Source: Marinobacter changyiensis | GTDB lineage: Bacteria > Pseudomonadota > Gammaproteobacteria > Pseudomonadales > Oleiphilaceae | Length of the DNA: 64,000 bases | Assembly: GCF_009193265.1 (NCBI RefSeq) | Contig: NZ_VZZZ01000004.1 | Coordinates: forward strand, 124,001-188,000 | Reading direction: 5' to 3' | Shown: in pieces, positions 41,989 through 52,079 of the stretch | Layout of the letters: each line of letters begins with the position of its first letter | How positions within the stretch are numbered: the stretch's first letter is position 1 | Notes under the pieces: generated by a model | What the model was told of the DNA's origin: nothing | Databases searched by the model: none | The model's input: only the letters and a program-made list of their open reading frames with translations | Translations under genes and position numbers: made by a program

Positions 41989-43881
41989 ATGACGGTCGAA
42001 TCACAGAAAGAAACCCTAGGCTTCCAGACCGAAGTGAAGCAATTGCTTCATCTGATGATCCACTCCATGTATTCCAATAAGGAAATTTTCCTTCGCGAGC
42101 TGATCTCCAACGCTTCGGATGCCGAGGACAAGCTGCGCTTTGCTGCCCTGAAAGATGACAGCCTGTTCGAGAACGACCCGGAACTGAAAATCCGCCTTGA
42201 TTACGACGAGAAGGCCAATACCGTTACCCTGACGGATAACGGTATTGGCATGAACCGTGAGGAAGTCATCCAGAATCTCGGCACCATTGCACGCTCCGGC
42301 ACCGCGGAATTTCTGGGCCAGCTCACCGGGGACCAGAAAAAAGACAGCAAGCTGATTGGCCAGTTTGGTGTCGGTTTCTATTCATCCTTTATCGTCGCCG
42401 ATCGTGTTGAAGTGTTTACCCGCAAAGCCGGTACCCCGGCAGAAGAGGGCGTGCATTGGGAGTCCAAAGGTGATGGCGAATTCTCCATCGAGCCGGTTAG
42501 CCGAGAGCAGCGTGGTACCCAGATCGTACTGCACCTGAAAAAAGGCGAAAGCGAGTTCGCCAACGGTTTCCGCTTGCGCAATCTGGTCAAAAAGTACTCG
42601 GACCACATCTCCTTCCCGGTCGTGATGAAGGCGGAATCCGATGAGGAAGACAAAAAAGACACCGATGAAACGGTCAACGAAGCCACGGCCCTCTGGACCT
42701 TGCCTCGTACCGAAATCAAGGACGAAGAGTACAAGGAATTCTACAAGCACATCGGTCACGATTTTGAGGACCCGCTGACCTGGTCCCACAACAAGGTCGA
42801 AGGCAAACTGGATTATACCAGCCTGCTCTATGTGCCTGCCCGTGCGCCGTTTGATCTGTATAACCGGGAAGCGCCCCGGGGCCTGAAACTGTATGTTCAG
42901 CGGGTCTTCATCATGGACGATGCCGAGCAGTTTCTGCCGCTGTATCTGCGTTTCACCAAGGGCGTTATTGATTCCAACGACCTGTCCCTGAACGTATCCC
43001 GGGAAATTCTGCAGAACGACAGCACCGTGGAGAGCATCCGTTCCGCCGTCACCAAGCGGGTGCTGGATATGCTCGCCAAGCTGGCCAAGAAAGAGCCTGA
43101 GCAATATCAGAAGTTCTGGACGGAATTCGGCAGCGTACTGAAAGAAGGCCCGGCAGAAGACCACAGCAACCGCGAGAAGATCGCCAAATTGTTGCGCTTT
43201 GCCTCGACCCATACCGGTGAAAGCACCCAGAACGTCTCGCTGGATGAATACATCGGCCGGATGAAGGAAGGCCAGAGCAAGATCTACTACATCACCGCCG
43301 ACAACTTCATGGCCGCCAAGAGCAGCCCGCACCTGGAAGTATTCCGCAAGAAAGGCGTGGAAGTATTGATCCTCTCCGAGCGTATTGACGAGTGGATGAT
43401 GGGTTACCTCAGTGAGTATGACGGCAAGTCACTGCAGGATGTCGCCCGCGGCGAACTGGATCTGGGCGATGTTGAAACCGAAGAAGATAAAAAGCAGCAG
43501 GAAGAAGCGACCAAAGCCCACCAGGGTTTGCTGGAACGGATCAAGACCGCTCTTGATACTGACGTCCAGGAAGTCCGGGTCACCAACCGTCTGACCGACT
43601 CGCCTGCCTGTCTGGTCGTCGGCGACCACGACATGGGTATGCAGATGCGCAAGATCATGGAAGCGGCCGGTCAGAAAATGCCCGACAGCAAGCCAATTTT
43701 CGAGATCAACGTTGAGCATCCGTTGGTCCAGCGCCTCGAGAGCGAACAACAGGAAGAGCGTTTCAGGGAGCTCTCCGCGGTGTTGTTTGACCAGGCCACG
43801 CTGGCCAGTGGTGAGCAATTGAAAGATCCGGGTGCTTACGTTACCCGGCTGAACCGTCTGTTGCTGGACCTGAGTAACTGA
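41989..43881 (+). CDS. htpG: molecular chaperone HtpG (Hsp90)
   Basis: A 630-residue Hsp90. N-terminal ATPase motifs are visible: [26 protein letters not shown] and [13 protein letters not shown]. The middle domain, with [12 protein letters not shown], and the C-terminal dimerisation domain follow. The length is normal. The gene is preceded by a strong RpoH promoter and followed after seven bases by the DUF2835 gene. Confidence 0.97.
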   Translation: MTVESQKETLGFQTEVKQLLHLMIHSMYSNKEIFLRELISNASDAEDKLRFAALKDDSLFENDPELKIRLDYDEKANTVTLTDNGIGMNREEVIQNLGTIARSGTAEFLGQLTGDQKKDSKLIGQFGVGFYSSFIVADRVEVFTRKAGTPAEEGVHWESKGDGEFSIEPVSREQRGTQIVLHLKKGESEFANGFRLRNLVKKYSDHISFPVVMKAESDEEDKKDTDETVNEATALWTLPRTEIKDEEYKEFYKHIGHDFEDPLTWSHNKVEGKLDYTSLLYVPARAPFDLYNREAPRGLKLYVQRVFIMDDAEQFLPLYLRFTKGVIDSNDLSLNVSREILQNDSTVESIRSAVTKRVLDMLAKLAKKEPEQYQKFWTEFGSVLKEGPAEDHSNREKIAKLLRFASTHTGESTQNVSLDEYIGRMKEGQSKIYYITADNFMAAKSSPHLEVFRKKGVEVLILSERIDEWMMGYLSEYDGKSLQDVARGELDLGDVETEEDKKQQEEATKAHQGLLERIKTALDTDVQEVRVTNRLTDSPACLVVGDHDMGMQMRKIMEAAGQKMPDSKPIFEINVEHPLVQRLESEQQEERFRELSAVLFDQATLASGEQLKDPGAYVTRLNRLLLDLSN

Positions 43882-43888
43882 TCCAACC

Positions 43889-44110
43889 ATGCAGCAGATT
43901 ATTGTGGACATCACCATCAGTTCCGATGAGTGGCTAAAGCTTTACCAGGGCATTGCTCGTGATGTTCACACCACGAGCCGGGACGGACGCAGTGTCCGCT
44001 TCCCGGCCCGTATCCTTTCCCGCTTTTATCTCCGCGATGGCGTGCGTGGCAGTTTCCGAATAGTGTTCGATGATGCCGGCAAATTTGCCCGTATTGAGCG
44101 ACTTGGCTGA
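43889..44110 (+). CDS. DUF2835 family protein
   Basis: A 73-residue protein with VRFPARILSRFYLRDGVRGS and a C-terminal FDDAGKFARIERL, a pattern matching DUF2835, whose role is unknown. It lies seven bases after htpG and is likely expressed with it under heat-shock control. Confidence 0.8.
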   Translation: MQQIIVDITISSDEWLKLYQGIARDVHTTSRDGRSVRFPARILSRFYLRDGVRGSFRIVFDDAGKFARIERLG

Positions 44111-44187
44111 ACTGAAAGTCCGGGTTTTATTTCGACTCACGGTGCATCTTCCTGCTAATTATTAATTATTCTGTCTGGAATTAGGTC

Positions 44188-45153
44188 ATGCGAATTATTC
44201 TTGCGCCCATGGAGGGGTTAGTGGATTCACCCATTCGTGAATGCCTGACACAGGTCGGGGGTATTGATCGTTGCGTGACAGAATTTATTCGCGTCACTCA
44301 CGGCATGTTACCGCCGCGAATTTTCTATAAATACGCCCCGGAGCTCCACAATCGATGCCAGACCCGGGCAGGTGTCCCGGTGGCGGTGCAACTGCTCGGC
44401 TCGGACGCTGGCCAAATGGCACTCCATGGCGCCCGCGCAGCGGAACTGGGCGCGCCTCAGGTGGATATCAATTTTGGCTGTCCCGCGAAAACTGTGAACA
44501 AACATAAAGGCGGCGCGGTGTTGTTGAAAGAGCCCGAGCTGCTGTACCGGATTACCAGTGCGGTTCGGCAGGCCGTCCCCGCCGACATACCGGTGACCGC
44601 AAAAATGCGCCTGGGTTATGAAGACCGTTCCATGGGAATAGCCTGTGGGCAGGCGCTGGAGGCTGCGGGTGCGGCGGAGATCGTTATTCACGCCCGCAGC
44701 AAAGCGGACGGTTACAAGCCTCCGGCCTATTGGGAAGATGTTGCGCTGGTGAGGGAATCGGTCGATACGCAGGTTATCGCCAATGGGGATGTCTGGAGTG
44801 TGGAGGATTACTGGCGCTGTCGCGCGGTATCGGGCTGCGATGATGTCATGATTGGTCGTGGTCTGATCTCCAGGCCGGATCTGGCCGTGCAAATCAGAGC
44901 CAGTCAGAGCGGGCAGGTGCTGGCCCCCATGAGCTGGGCAGAAGTGGTCGGGCTGGTCAAAGATTACGGCCGGGCACTACAGGGCCACCTGGAAGACAAG
45001 TACGTTACGGGCCGTATCAAACAATGGCTGAACTATCTGAGACGGGGGTTCGTTGAAGCCGAGGCTGTATGGCCTCAGGCTCGCAAGATCCGAGACGTCG
45101 CTGCGCTGTTTGGCTGTCTCGAAGCTGCGGTTACGAAACAGCGAGCGGCGTGA
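44188..45153 (+). CDS. dusC: tRNA-dihydrouridine(16) synthase DusC
   Basis: A 321-residue FMN enzyme that reduces uridine 16 in tRNA. It has the FMN-binding ILAPMEGLVDSPIRE, the catalytic Cys in NFGCPAKTVNKHKGG and the IHARSKADGYKP segment that separates DusC from DusA and DusB. A weak hairpin with no T-run follows the stop. Confidence 0.93.
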   Translation: MRIILAPMEGLVDSPIRECLTQVGGIDRCVTEFIRVTHGMLPPRIFYKYAPELHNRCQTRAGVPVAVQLLGSDAGQMALHGARAAELGAPQVDINFGCPAKTVNKHKGGAVLLKEPELLYRITSAVRQAVPADIPVTAKMRLGYEDRSMGIACGQALEAAGAAEIVIHARSKADGYKPPAYWEDVALVRESVDTQVIANGDVWSVEDYWRCRAVSGCDDVMIGRGLISRPDLAVQIRASQSGQVLAPMSWAEVVGLVKDYGRALQGHLEDKYVTGRIKQWLNYLRRGFVEAEAVWPQARKIRDVAALFGCLEAAVTKQRAA

Positions 45154-45171
45154 GCTTCCTGGCGCCTGGTT

Positions 45172-45327
45172 TCAGGCGCGCCAGAACGGCTTGCGGAATT
45201 CGTTGAGTGCATCTACCTGGGTTATACCAATGTCTTTTAACAGACGTTTATCCATCTGTCTTAAATGATTGCGGGAGGTTATGCGGGTTTGCCAGAGTTG
45301 CTGCTTGGCTTTGAGGATCTTGATCAC
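45172..45327 (-). CDS. DUF1127 family small protein
   Basis: A small basic protein of about 51 residues. The pattern TRITSRNHLRQMDKRLLKDI with GITQVDALNEF is the DUF1127 signature, a group of small, often RNA- or regulator-like proteins. The GTG at 45327 (starting VIKILKAKQQ) is chosen; the frame also opens upstream at a TTG at 45384. Confidence 0.75.
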   Translation of the reverse strand: MIKILKAKQQLWQTRITSRNHLRQMDKRLLKDIGITQVDALNEFRKPFWRA

Positions 45328-45539
45328 GTATGGACTCTTACAATGAGGAGTTAGAAGGAGCTTGTTACTTAACAGATAAATCAATTTATTAAGTAGCTGC
45401 CTATCATTCTATTGACCTTTGCAATGGCTCGCTATACGCAGAACTCCCAAGAGGTAGCCTCTGAACGAGTCCTGACTCACCTTTGACTTGCCCAGAGGTT
45501 ATAAAGGTATCCTTGCAGGAGGACACTTCAAGGACCGCT

Positions 45540-48170
45540 ATGTCACGTCGCCGCACCATCGGCTTTGTCATGCTTGTATCCGTAATTCTGGCGGTTATGG
45601 CCGGCGGCATTTACCTGCGGCAGATCTGGCAGCAGTTTATGCACACCCATGGCGTCCAGATTGTGGAGTGGGAGGACCTGGATCTCTCTTTTAGCGGCCT
45701 GACCATTGAGCGATTGGAGGTGTTACAGGTACAACGTGAACGGCAACTGAGGGTGGAAGCAAGCGCGCTTTCGCTGGACTGGCAATGGCAATGGAGAGGG
45801 CCTCAGCTAACCAGCTTGTCTCTCGATACGCTGCATATTGACCGGCAGACAGGAAATGACACGGCTGCCAATCCGGACCCGAGCGAATCACTGGAATTAC
45901 CGCAAATTCCATTGCGCTGGCTACCCTATGACCTGACCATAAGCGCCTTCCATGCTACGGTTCCCTGTGCAACCGGGAAGTGCGACCTGGACGGGGCATT
46001 GAGCGCTACCAGGGGGCCTGATGTGCTACCCGTTGTGGCCAGCCTTGATTTTGAGCATGAAGGCCACCGGGTTCAGATTGAAAGCCGTCTGGCTGGTCAA
46101 TCCTCGGAGCAGTTCCGCCTCAACGCAACCCTGGCGATTGACGGCAAATCTCATATGGAACTCCAGTCCGATTATTGGACTGCATCCGAAGATCAGCAAA
46201 CAGACTGGCGCGGATCGGTGGTAATGCCCGAATTACCCCGGGCTGACTGGCTGCTGGCCTGGCTGCAAGATTGGCATCCGATATCGGTGAGTGACCTGCC
46301 CCCGCAACCTGACAGGGCCAGCATGAGGGCCAGTTGGGCGCTGACCGGCCCGGCCGGGTCTGGCTTTTTCCAGAGCTTATCCGGAGATCTGACAGTTTCA
46401 GCCAACCTGCCACAACCCTGGCTTCTTCCGGGCATCGGCGCAGCTCAGGGCCGCATTGAGCTGGAACTCGAAACAACGGGAGGCCACTGGCAAGCGAAGG
46501 CGGCTGAGGCAGACCTGCAGCTCCAGGACCCGGGGAGCTGGGCCCGGCAACTCCCGGAATTCTTGCGCCCGGATACCCTGGAGCTAAAGATTCGTCCTGC
46601 GGAAGCTATGCCCGGCATACTCCAGAGCGAACGTTTTCTTGCTCTCAATCTGGCGATGGTCAGCCGCGGGCAGGCCCGGGTTGACATCAACAGTCATCTC
46701 GCGGTTGCAATGAACGGCCCCTGGGCGCTTGAGATAGGCCAGACCCGAATCAACGCCAGTACGCCGGATTTGAAGGCCGGCGGGTGGGTATTCCGGGACA
46801 TCGCAGCCGGTATCTCGGTCTCCGGTCATATGGATGAAGATGAACTGGCGCTGGTGCTTGGCCCCACATCCAGCCTTGAAATTCGTGCCATGACCAAGCC
46901 CGGTGTCGACAGCACGCTCCAGCTTCAACGTGTGCAGGCTGATTTCAGCCAACTGTCTGTTACGGCAGGCTTCAGCGTGGAAGACAATGCCTTGGAACGC
47001 CTGTCCGTCAAGGGCCCCTTGAGCCTGGCCAGTGCTGAGGTGAGTCAGCCTTTGCTGCGGCCCCAGTCATGGCGGTTCGCTGGTGTACTGGACAGTGGAC
47101 TGGAAAGTGGCGCCCGGAATTTCAATATGGAAGGCAAGCTCAGTTCCAAAGCCGGGGCCTCAGCGAATATTGATCTGGCGTATCCGTTCGGTGGTGACCT
47201 TACCATGACCGGGACGTTAGTGATGGACGGAGAAACCTCCACAACGGCACTGGCTGATACGCTTGCCATCTGGCCGCAGAGTCTGCGGATTACCAGCGGT
47301 CTCGTCAGGGCGAACACCAACTTCAGGCTACCGTCGGCGGGGCCGACAGAGCTGGATGCACTGGTAACCATGGAAGCGGTGTCCGGGGTTATTGATCGTA
47401 CTGCCTGGACAGCGCTTGACGGGGATTTCGATGTCGGCCTACGGGGTCCGCAGTTGGTCATCGAGGTACCGGAGCTGACGTTGGAGCAGATTAACCCGGG
47501 CGTTGCTATTGGCCCCGTGCAATTGGGTGGCAGCTATCGCGGCTCAACCAACAATTCCGGTAGCGGCGAGTTAAAACTCGATCGAGCAACAGCGGACTTT
47601 CTCGGAGGTGCCCTGGAAGTCTCGCCGAGCACCTGGAGTCTGGCCAATTTGCCACTGCAAGTCCCGTTGGAACTCAGCAAGGTCGAGCTCTCCGAACTGA
47701 TGCGTGTGTACCCGGCGGAAGGGTTGGCCGGAACGGGAACACTAACCGGGCAGGTACCCCTGCTGATTGGCCGGGAAGGTATTCGCATAGAGCAGGGTAC
47801 GGTGACCGCCATCAAACCCGGGGGCACGCTCAGACTTCCAGCCGATCGGCTGCGGGGGATCGCGCAGAACAACCAGGCGATGGAGCTGGTGGCAGGCGCG
47901 ATGGAAAACTTTCACTATTCGGTGCTTAATAGCACCATAGACTATGATCAGGACGGCAGACTGTTTCTCGGGCTTCATCTGGAGGGCAGTAATCCCGATA
48001 TCCAGGACGGTCATCCGATTGTGCTCAACATCAATCTCGAAGAGGACATACCCGCATTGCTAACCAGCCTGCAGCTCAGTGGCCGGGTCAATGAAGCGGT
48101 GACTGAGAGAGTTCGCGAGCTGATGCAGAAGCGCGAAGGCGGGCAAGGCGACCCGAAGGCGGAGGATTAA
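45540..48170 (+). CDS. ydbH: YdbH family AsmA-like intermembrane lipid transport protein
   Basis: An 876-residue protein with a single N-terminal membrane anchor (FVMLVSVILAVMAGGIYLR). The rest is a long beta-rich periplasmic part. The C-terminal third contains IRIEQGTVTAIKPGGTLRLP and DQDGRLFLGLHLEGSNPDIQ, matching YdbH, one of the AsmA-like proteins implicated in phospholipid transport to the outer membrane. It starts at the ATG at 45540, with AAGGA upstream. It is followed by ynbE and ydbL, the conserved partner genes. Confidence 0.9.
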   Translation: MSRRRTIGFVMLVSVILAVMAGGIYLRQIWQQFMHTHGVQIVEWEDLDLSFSGLTIERLEVLQVQRERQLRVEASALSLDWQWQWRGPQLTSLSLDTLHIDRQTGNDTAANPDPSESLELPQIPLRWLPYDLTISAFHATVPCATGKCDLDGALSATRGPDVLPVVASLDFEHEGHRVQIESRLAGQSSEQFRLNATLAIDGKSHMELQSDYWTASEDQQTDWRGSVVMPELPRADWLLAWLQDWHPISVSDLPPQPDRASMRASWALTGPAGSGFFQSLSGDLTVSANLPQPWLLPGIGAAQGRIELELETTGGHWQAKAAEADLQLQDPGSWARQLPEFLRPDTLELKIRPAEAMPGILQSERFLALNLAMVSRGQARVDINSHLAVAMNGPWALEIGQTRINASTPDLKAGGWVFRDIAAGISVSGHMDEDELALVLGPTSSLEIRAMTKPGVDSTLQLQRVQADFSQLSVTAGFSVEDNALERLSVKGPLSLASAEVSQPLLRPQSWRFAGVLDSGLESGARNFNMEGKLSSKAGASANIDLAYPFGGDLTMTGTLVMDGETSTTALADTLAIWPQSLRITSGLVRANTNFRLPSAGPTELDALVTMEAVSGVIDRTAWTALDGDFDVGLRGPQLVIEVPELTLEQINPGVAIGPVQLGGSYRGSTNNSGSGELKLDRATADFLGGALEVSPSTWSLANLPLQVPLELSKVELSELMRVYPAEGLAGTGTLTGQVPLLIGREGIRIEQGTVTAIKPGGTLRLPADRLRGIAQNNQAMELVAGAMENFHYSVLNSTIDYDQDGRLFLGLHLEGSNPDIQDGHPIVLNINLEEDIPALLTSLQLSGRVNEAVTERVRELMQKREGGQGDPKAED

Positions 48171-48218
48171 CCAATGGCTGGGCCAAGGGTGGTGCGGCCG
48201 CCGAGAGGAGCAAACCCA

Positions 48219-48443
48219 ATGAAAGGATACAGTCCGGGAATAAAGTCCCCGAGACGACTTCAAGTTGCCATAACGGCAATTTTGCTGACATTTCTGATGA
48301 CGTCAGCTTGCACGCCGACAGTCCAGATGGCTGCGCCAAAGGAGCCCATCACCGTCAATCTGAACGTCAAAATTCAGCATGAAATCTATGTAAAAGTAGA
48401 CAAGGATGTGGACGAGCTGTTCAGTGAAAAAGGCCTGTTTTAA
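48219..48443 (+). CDS. ynbE: YnbE family lipoprotein
   Basis: A 74-residue lipoprotein whose lipobox ends LMTSAC. The mature part has PITVNLNVKIQHEIYVKVDK, the YnbE signature. GAGGAG lies eight bases before the ATG at 48219. It is thought to assemble with YdbH into a bridge between the membranes. Confidence 0.88.
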   Translation: MKGYSPGIKSPRRLQVAITAILLTFLMTSACTPTVQMAAPKEPITVNLNVKIQHEIYVKVDKDVDELFSEKGLF

Positions 48444-48481
48444 CCTCAGGGCAACGTTTTCAGGTTTGTAAGGAGCATCGA

Positions 48482-48826
48482 ATGAAACGATCTGCGAAGT
48501 TCACTACCCTGGCGCTGGCATTGTGCCTGAGTTTGCCAGCCTTCGGCATTAGCCTGAATGAAGCAAAAAACCAGTTGGAGACTGTGAAGCAGGAGGGGCA
48601 GGTGGGCGAGACTCCGACCGGCTACCTCGATGTGGTGGGGTCTGATGAGCGCGCGCGGGAGATTGTGGACGCTATTAATGAAGCCCGTCGCCAGGAATAT
48701 GCGCGCATTGCACAAAAGCACAACATCCCGGTGACTCAGGTAGAAACCGTCGCCGGTAAAAAGGCTATAGAAAAGACGCCAGCTGGCCAGTTTGTTGTGA
48801 TCGAAGGGCAGTGGGTCAAGAAGTAA
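48482..48826 (+). CDS. ydbL: YdbL family (DUF1318) protein
   Basis: A 114-residue exported protein with a signal peptide ending at LSLPAFG. The mature region contains ETPTGYLDVVGSD and AINEARRQEYARIAQKHNI, the DUF1318/YdbL pattern. It is the third gene of the ydbH-ynbE-ydbL operon and acts with YnbE as a chaperone-like partner in E. coli. Confidence 0.9.
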   Translation: MKRSAKFTTLALALCLSLPAFGISLNEAKNQLETVKQEGQVGETPTGYLDVVGSDERAREIVDAINEARRQEYARIAQKHNIPVTQVETVAGKKAIEKTPAGQFVVIEGQWVKK

Positions 48827-48868
48827 AGTGCATCAAGAAAGAAAGCAGATGAGACGAGGCGACCCCGC

Positions 48869-49966
48869 ATGAGTACCGCAATCCATATCCGCCCGATTCA
48901 GGAGCGAATGAACTGGCTAATGGACTTGAGCCGGACCCATTCTGCACAGTTCTGCAGTCCAGAAAGCCATCTGGCGAGGCAGCGTTATCTGGCTGAGCAC
49001 AGCACGCTGATCGTGGCGCTCAAATGTATGGATGGACGCATTCATCTGCCCTATGTCACTCAGACCCCTCTGGGCATCATTCGTCCTTTCCGGAACCTGG
49101 GGGGTATTTTTGATCTGGGCTGGCCTTACCTTGGCGATATGCTGGCGGATGCTGTCGGCGAGGCGGTGCGGGAAGGGCGCCGGGTGTTGATTATTATTAC
49201 CTACCATTATTCCAAGGGCTTGAAGGCTCGTGGCTGCGCTGGCTTTGCCTGCGACCGTGAGGCAGCCATAGCCCACGCGTATGGTATCCGCAGCCAGGTT
49301 GAACAGATTTTTGGCAGGGGGCACCAAACTGTTTATCCCATGGTTTGCGGTTTTGAGACCGACGAGGATGCGTTGATTCTTCACGGCCTCGATGACAGGC
49401 AGTATGACCTTTCAGTGGTCCCTGAGAAGCAAATGGACGCACTCATACCGCAGTTGTCCGCATTGTATCCGGATATGCCCGCCCAGGTTCGTGGCGATTT
49501 GCTGCCATTGGTGTGTGGGAATATCCGTCACATTGCAGAGATTCGTCAGAGTGAACGGGAACTGGATATAGAGCATCGGGAGTGGGTAATTTGTCTCGGG
49601 CGGGGCTTTGACTTTCTCCACGTGCCCAACGTGGCGCTCATTATAGGCCCTTACAGCCCCGATCTTGCACACCCGATCCGGCAAGCGGCCACCATTATCC
49701 GGGCTAATATGGAGAGTGGCCGTATACCCGATGACGGCTTCCTGCTGTTATCGTCATCACCGTATCATGAGCCTGGCCCCCAGCAAGCCAGAGCAGCACT
49801 CAAATCCCGTTTCCTGGCCGGGTTTGCAACCAGCGTCATTCGGGAGGAATTTCCAGACCTCATGGCGGGCATGATCACACGGACAGCAACCCTGAACTGG
49901 CCTGAGCGCCGACTGGACGTTTTGCAGGAAGATCCGCAAGGTGATCGGATAGGGGAGCGTTGCTGA
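48869..49966 (+). CDS. CsoSCA-like (beta-carbonic-anhydrase-like) stand-alone protein
   Basis: A 365-residue soluble protein of unclear function. By eye it shows beta-carbonic-anhydrase-type ligands: Cys 53, Asp 55 and Arg 57 in ALKCMDGRIHLP, then His 113 and Cys 123 in TYHYSKGLKARGCAGF. The spacing recalls the carboxysomal enzyme CsoSCA. There is no sign of a carboxysome nearby. A later segment is SELTD-free but contains LGRGFDFLHVPNVALIIG. The gene converges closely with the regulator gene. Whether it hydrates CO2 is not shown by the sequence. Confidence 0.65.
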   Translation: MSTAIHIRPIQERMNWLMDLSRTHSAQFCSPESHLARQRYLAEHSTLIVALKCMDGRIHLPYVTQTPLGIIRPFRNLGGIFDLGWPYLGDMLADAVGEAVREGRRVLIIITYHYSKGLKARGCAGFACDREAAIAHAYGIRSQVEQIFGRGHQTVYPMVCGFETDEDALILHGLDDRQYDLSVVPEKQMDALIPQLSALYPDMPAQVRGDLLPLVCGNIRHIAEIRQSERELDIEHREWVICLGRGFDFLHVPNVALIIGPYSPDLAHPIRQAATIIRANMESGRIPDDGFLLLSSSPYHEPGPQQARAALKSRFLAGFATSVIREEFPDLMAGMITRTATLNWPERRLDVLQEDPQGDRIGERC

Positions 49967-49979
49967 AGTTAGGTGGGTC

Positions 49980-51008
49980 TCAGGTGGAGGCGGGCAGTGG
50001 GACCGGAATTTCCCGAGGTACGGTATAGCTGAACCGCCTCCGGTATTGCTCCATGGTGCAACCGGTTTCGCGTTTGAACAGACGCCTGAAAGAATTGACG
50101 TCCTCATAGCCTGCTTCCCAGACAATTTCGCTGAACGACTTCAGGGTTGTTTCGAGCATGGTTTTTACGACTTCTATGCGAACCTGTTGCAGGTACGCAA
50201 TGGGAGTTTCGCCGGTGGCGGCCTTGAAGCGCCGCTTGAATGTCCTGGCCCCCAGTCCAACTTTGTCTGCTATGTCATCAATGGAAATGGGTGACGCATG
50301 ATGCTGCTCTATCCATTCCTGCGCGAGCTGTATCCGTTCATCTTTATGGGCTTTACTGCCTTCAAACATCCGATACGGCGTCTGGTTTTGACGGTTGTTG
50401 TCGAATACGTGCAGCTTGGCACACGCTGAAGCCAGTGCCGGGCTGCCGAAACGTCCAATGAGGTGGAAAGCCAGATCAATAAAAGCGGTTGCCCCGCCGG
50501 CACTGATAACGTTGCCGTTGTCGATCAGCATCCGATCCGCTTCAAGATGTATATGCGGGTACCGCTGCCGAAAATGACCTGCCGAGCGCCAGTGGGTAGT
50601 GACGGTTTTATCGGTCAGCAGGCCTGCTTCTGCGAGCAGGAAGCTTCCGGTACAAGCCGTTGCCATAATGACATCGTTCTCAAACAATGCTCGCAGCCAG
50701 GCTTGCACCGCTGTCTGGGAGGCCAGATGTTGATCCAGAAAGGACGCTTCCGAGAAGGATTCGATTGCCGAGGCTGCGACGAGTAAATCCGGCTGAATAT
50801 CTTCGCGTCCCCTGGTCGGTGCAATGTTCGAGCCGTTGTACGCCCGCACTGGCGCATCGTCAGGAGTAATGACATTCAGATTAAACAGCGGTGGCGCGTT
50901 CCGAACTGCGGTCAAACCGTGGCAGTAATTTGCCGTGGTCAGTATATCCAGCATTCCGTGAACTGATGCCGCTGCACAATAAGGCAGAGCGAGCACGGCA
51001 ACTTCCAT
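49980..51008 (-). CDS. GlxA family AraC-type transcriptional regulator
   Basis: A 342-residue regulator: an N-terminal DJ-1/PfpI-like domain (about 1 to 190, with MATACTGSFLLAEAGLL) and a C-terminal AraC helix-turn-helix domain (about 230 to 325, with IDDIADKVGLGARTFKRRFK). The start is taken at 51008, with GGAG upstream; the frame opens further at 51068. It faces away from an alpha/beta hydrolase gene, which may be its target. Confidence 0.88.
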   Translation of the reverse strand: MEVAVLALPYCAAASVHGMLDILTTANYCHGLTAVRNAPPLFNLNVITPDDAPVRAYNGSNIAPTRGREDIQPDLLVAASAIESFSEASFLDQHLASQTAVQAWLRALFENDVIMATACTGSFLLAEAGLLTDKTVTTHWRSAGHFRQRYPHIHLEADRMLIDNGNVISAGGATAFIDLAFHLIGRFGSPALASACAKLHVFDNNRQNQTPYRMFEGSKAHKDERIQLAQEWIEQHHASPISIDDIADKVGLGARTFKRRFKAATGETPIAYLQQVRIEVVKTMLETTLKSFSEIVWEAGYEDVNSFRRLFKRETGCTMEQYRRRFSYTVPREIPVPLPAST

Positions 51009-51164
51009 AATAACGATCTCCGGTATCGGGTGCTCAGCCATAAAACGGCTGAATGGCGCATTCAGCACCTAATATGTCAAATATGACACTCCCGGCCTAC
51101 CTGCGCAAGTCTTAAAGTAATCCTGTCGTCAACCTAATTCGGGCACCGCTGGGAGGAATTCGCT

Positions 51165-52061
51165 ATGTCAATTCACACGCAATGGATCGATTCAGAAAAT
51201 ACCGTCACTCTTGCCGTAAAGCCGATGAAAGTACCTTTGGCCATGCGGGTGCTGAGATCGGCGATCAGGATATACAGTCTGCTGTCTGCTGAAAAAGCCG
51301 GCCGGTTTGTTAATCGGCTCTGGTTCACGCCTACGCGAACCGGTGGAGGAGCAACGTTCGAGTATCTCCTGGATAACGCCGACAGTTACACCCGGCTCAG
51401 GTTCGGAACCTCTGAGCTGCCAGTCTACAGCTGGGGCAGTGGCCCGGTTGTGTTAATGGTTCACGGCTGGTCTGGCGCTGGCATTCAGTTCGGCCCGATG
51501 ATCGAGCCATTGGTGCAGCGTGGCTATCGCGTGGTGGTGTTTGATGCACCCGGCCATGGACGGGCGCAGGGCGAACGCACGCATATTTTTGAAATGAGCG
51601 AGGCCGTCGCGCAGGTTGCGGATCTGTTTGGACAGATCCACGGCATCGTCGGGCACTCATTGGGGGCTGTTGCGGCGGTGCTGGCCACTACCGGAGGCTT
51701 GCCGGTCAACCGGCTTGCGTTGATGGCGCCTCCGTTAAACCTCGATCATGTCGTGGATTTGTTCGGCTCACAACTCGCTATCCCGCAACCGGTTCTTGAT
51801 GTGCACGCCGGCCTGCTTGAGGAGGAGTTTGGGGCTGAGCTCTGGCAACGACTGGATATGACGCAACTGGTCAGGCGGCTTGAAATCGATGGGCTGGTTG
51901 TCAGTGACATTCATGATGTCGAGATTCCCTCCCTGCACGGTGAGCTGATTGCCGGCCATTGGCAGCGATGCCGGTTCCTCGAGACCCGGAATCTGGGTCA
52001 TTACCGGATTCTGAAGGACAGCCAGGTTCTTGAAGAGCTGTCGGCGTTTCTGGACGGGTAA
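51165..52061 (+). CDS. alpha/beta hydrolase
   Basis: A 298-residue hydrolase. The oxyanion segment is VHGWSGAGIQFGP, the nucleophile elbow is GHSLGAVAAV (Ser), and a C-terminal Asp-His is suggested by SDIHDVEIPSLHGEL and ETRNLGHYRIL. There is no signal peptide. It lies divergent from the GlxA-like regulator and probably belongs to the same response. Confidence 0.82.
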   Translation: MSIHTQWIDSENTVTLAVKPMKVPLAMRVLRSAIRIYSLLSAEKAGRFVNRLWFTPTRTGGGATFEYLLDNADSYTRLRFGTSELPVYSWGSGPVVLMVHGWSGAGIQFGPMIEPLVQRGYRVVVFDAPGHGRAQGERTHIFEMSEAVAQVADLFGQIHGIVGHSLGAVAAVLATTGGLPVNRLALMAPPLNLDHVVDLFGSQLAIPQPVLDVHAGLLEEEFGAELWQRLDMTQLVRRLEIDGLVVSDIHDVEIPSLHGELIAGHWQRCRFLETRNLGHYRILKDSQVLEELSAFLDG

Positions 52062-52079
52062 GCTGGCGGGCTTGAAGCC

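Noticed and set aside
45160..45183. Hairpin after dusC as a terminator
   Set aside because: The stem has a bulge and there is no T-run on either strand; it also overlaps the DUF1127 stop.
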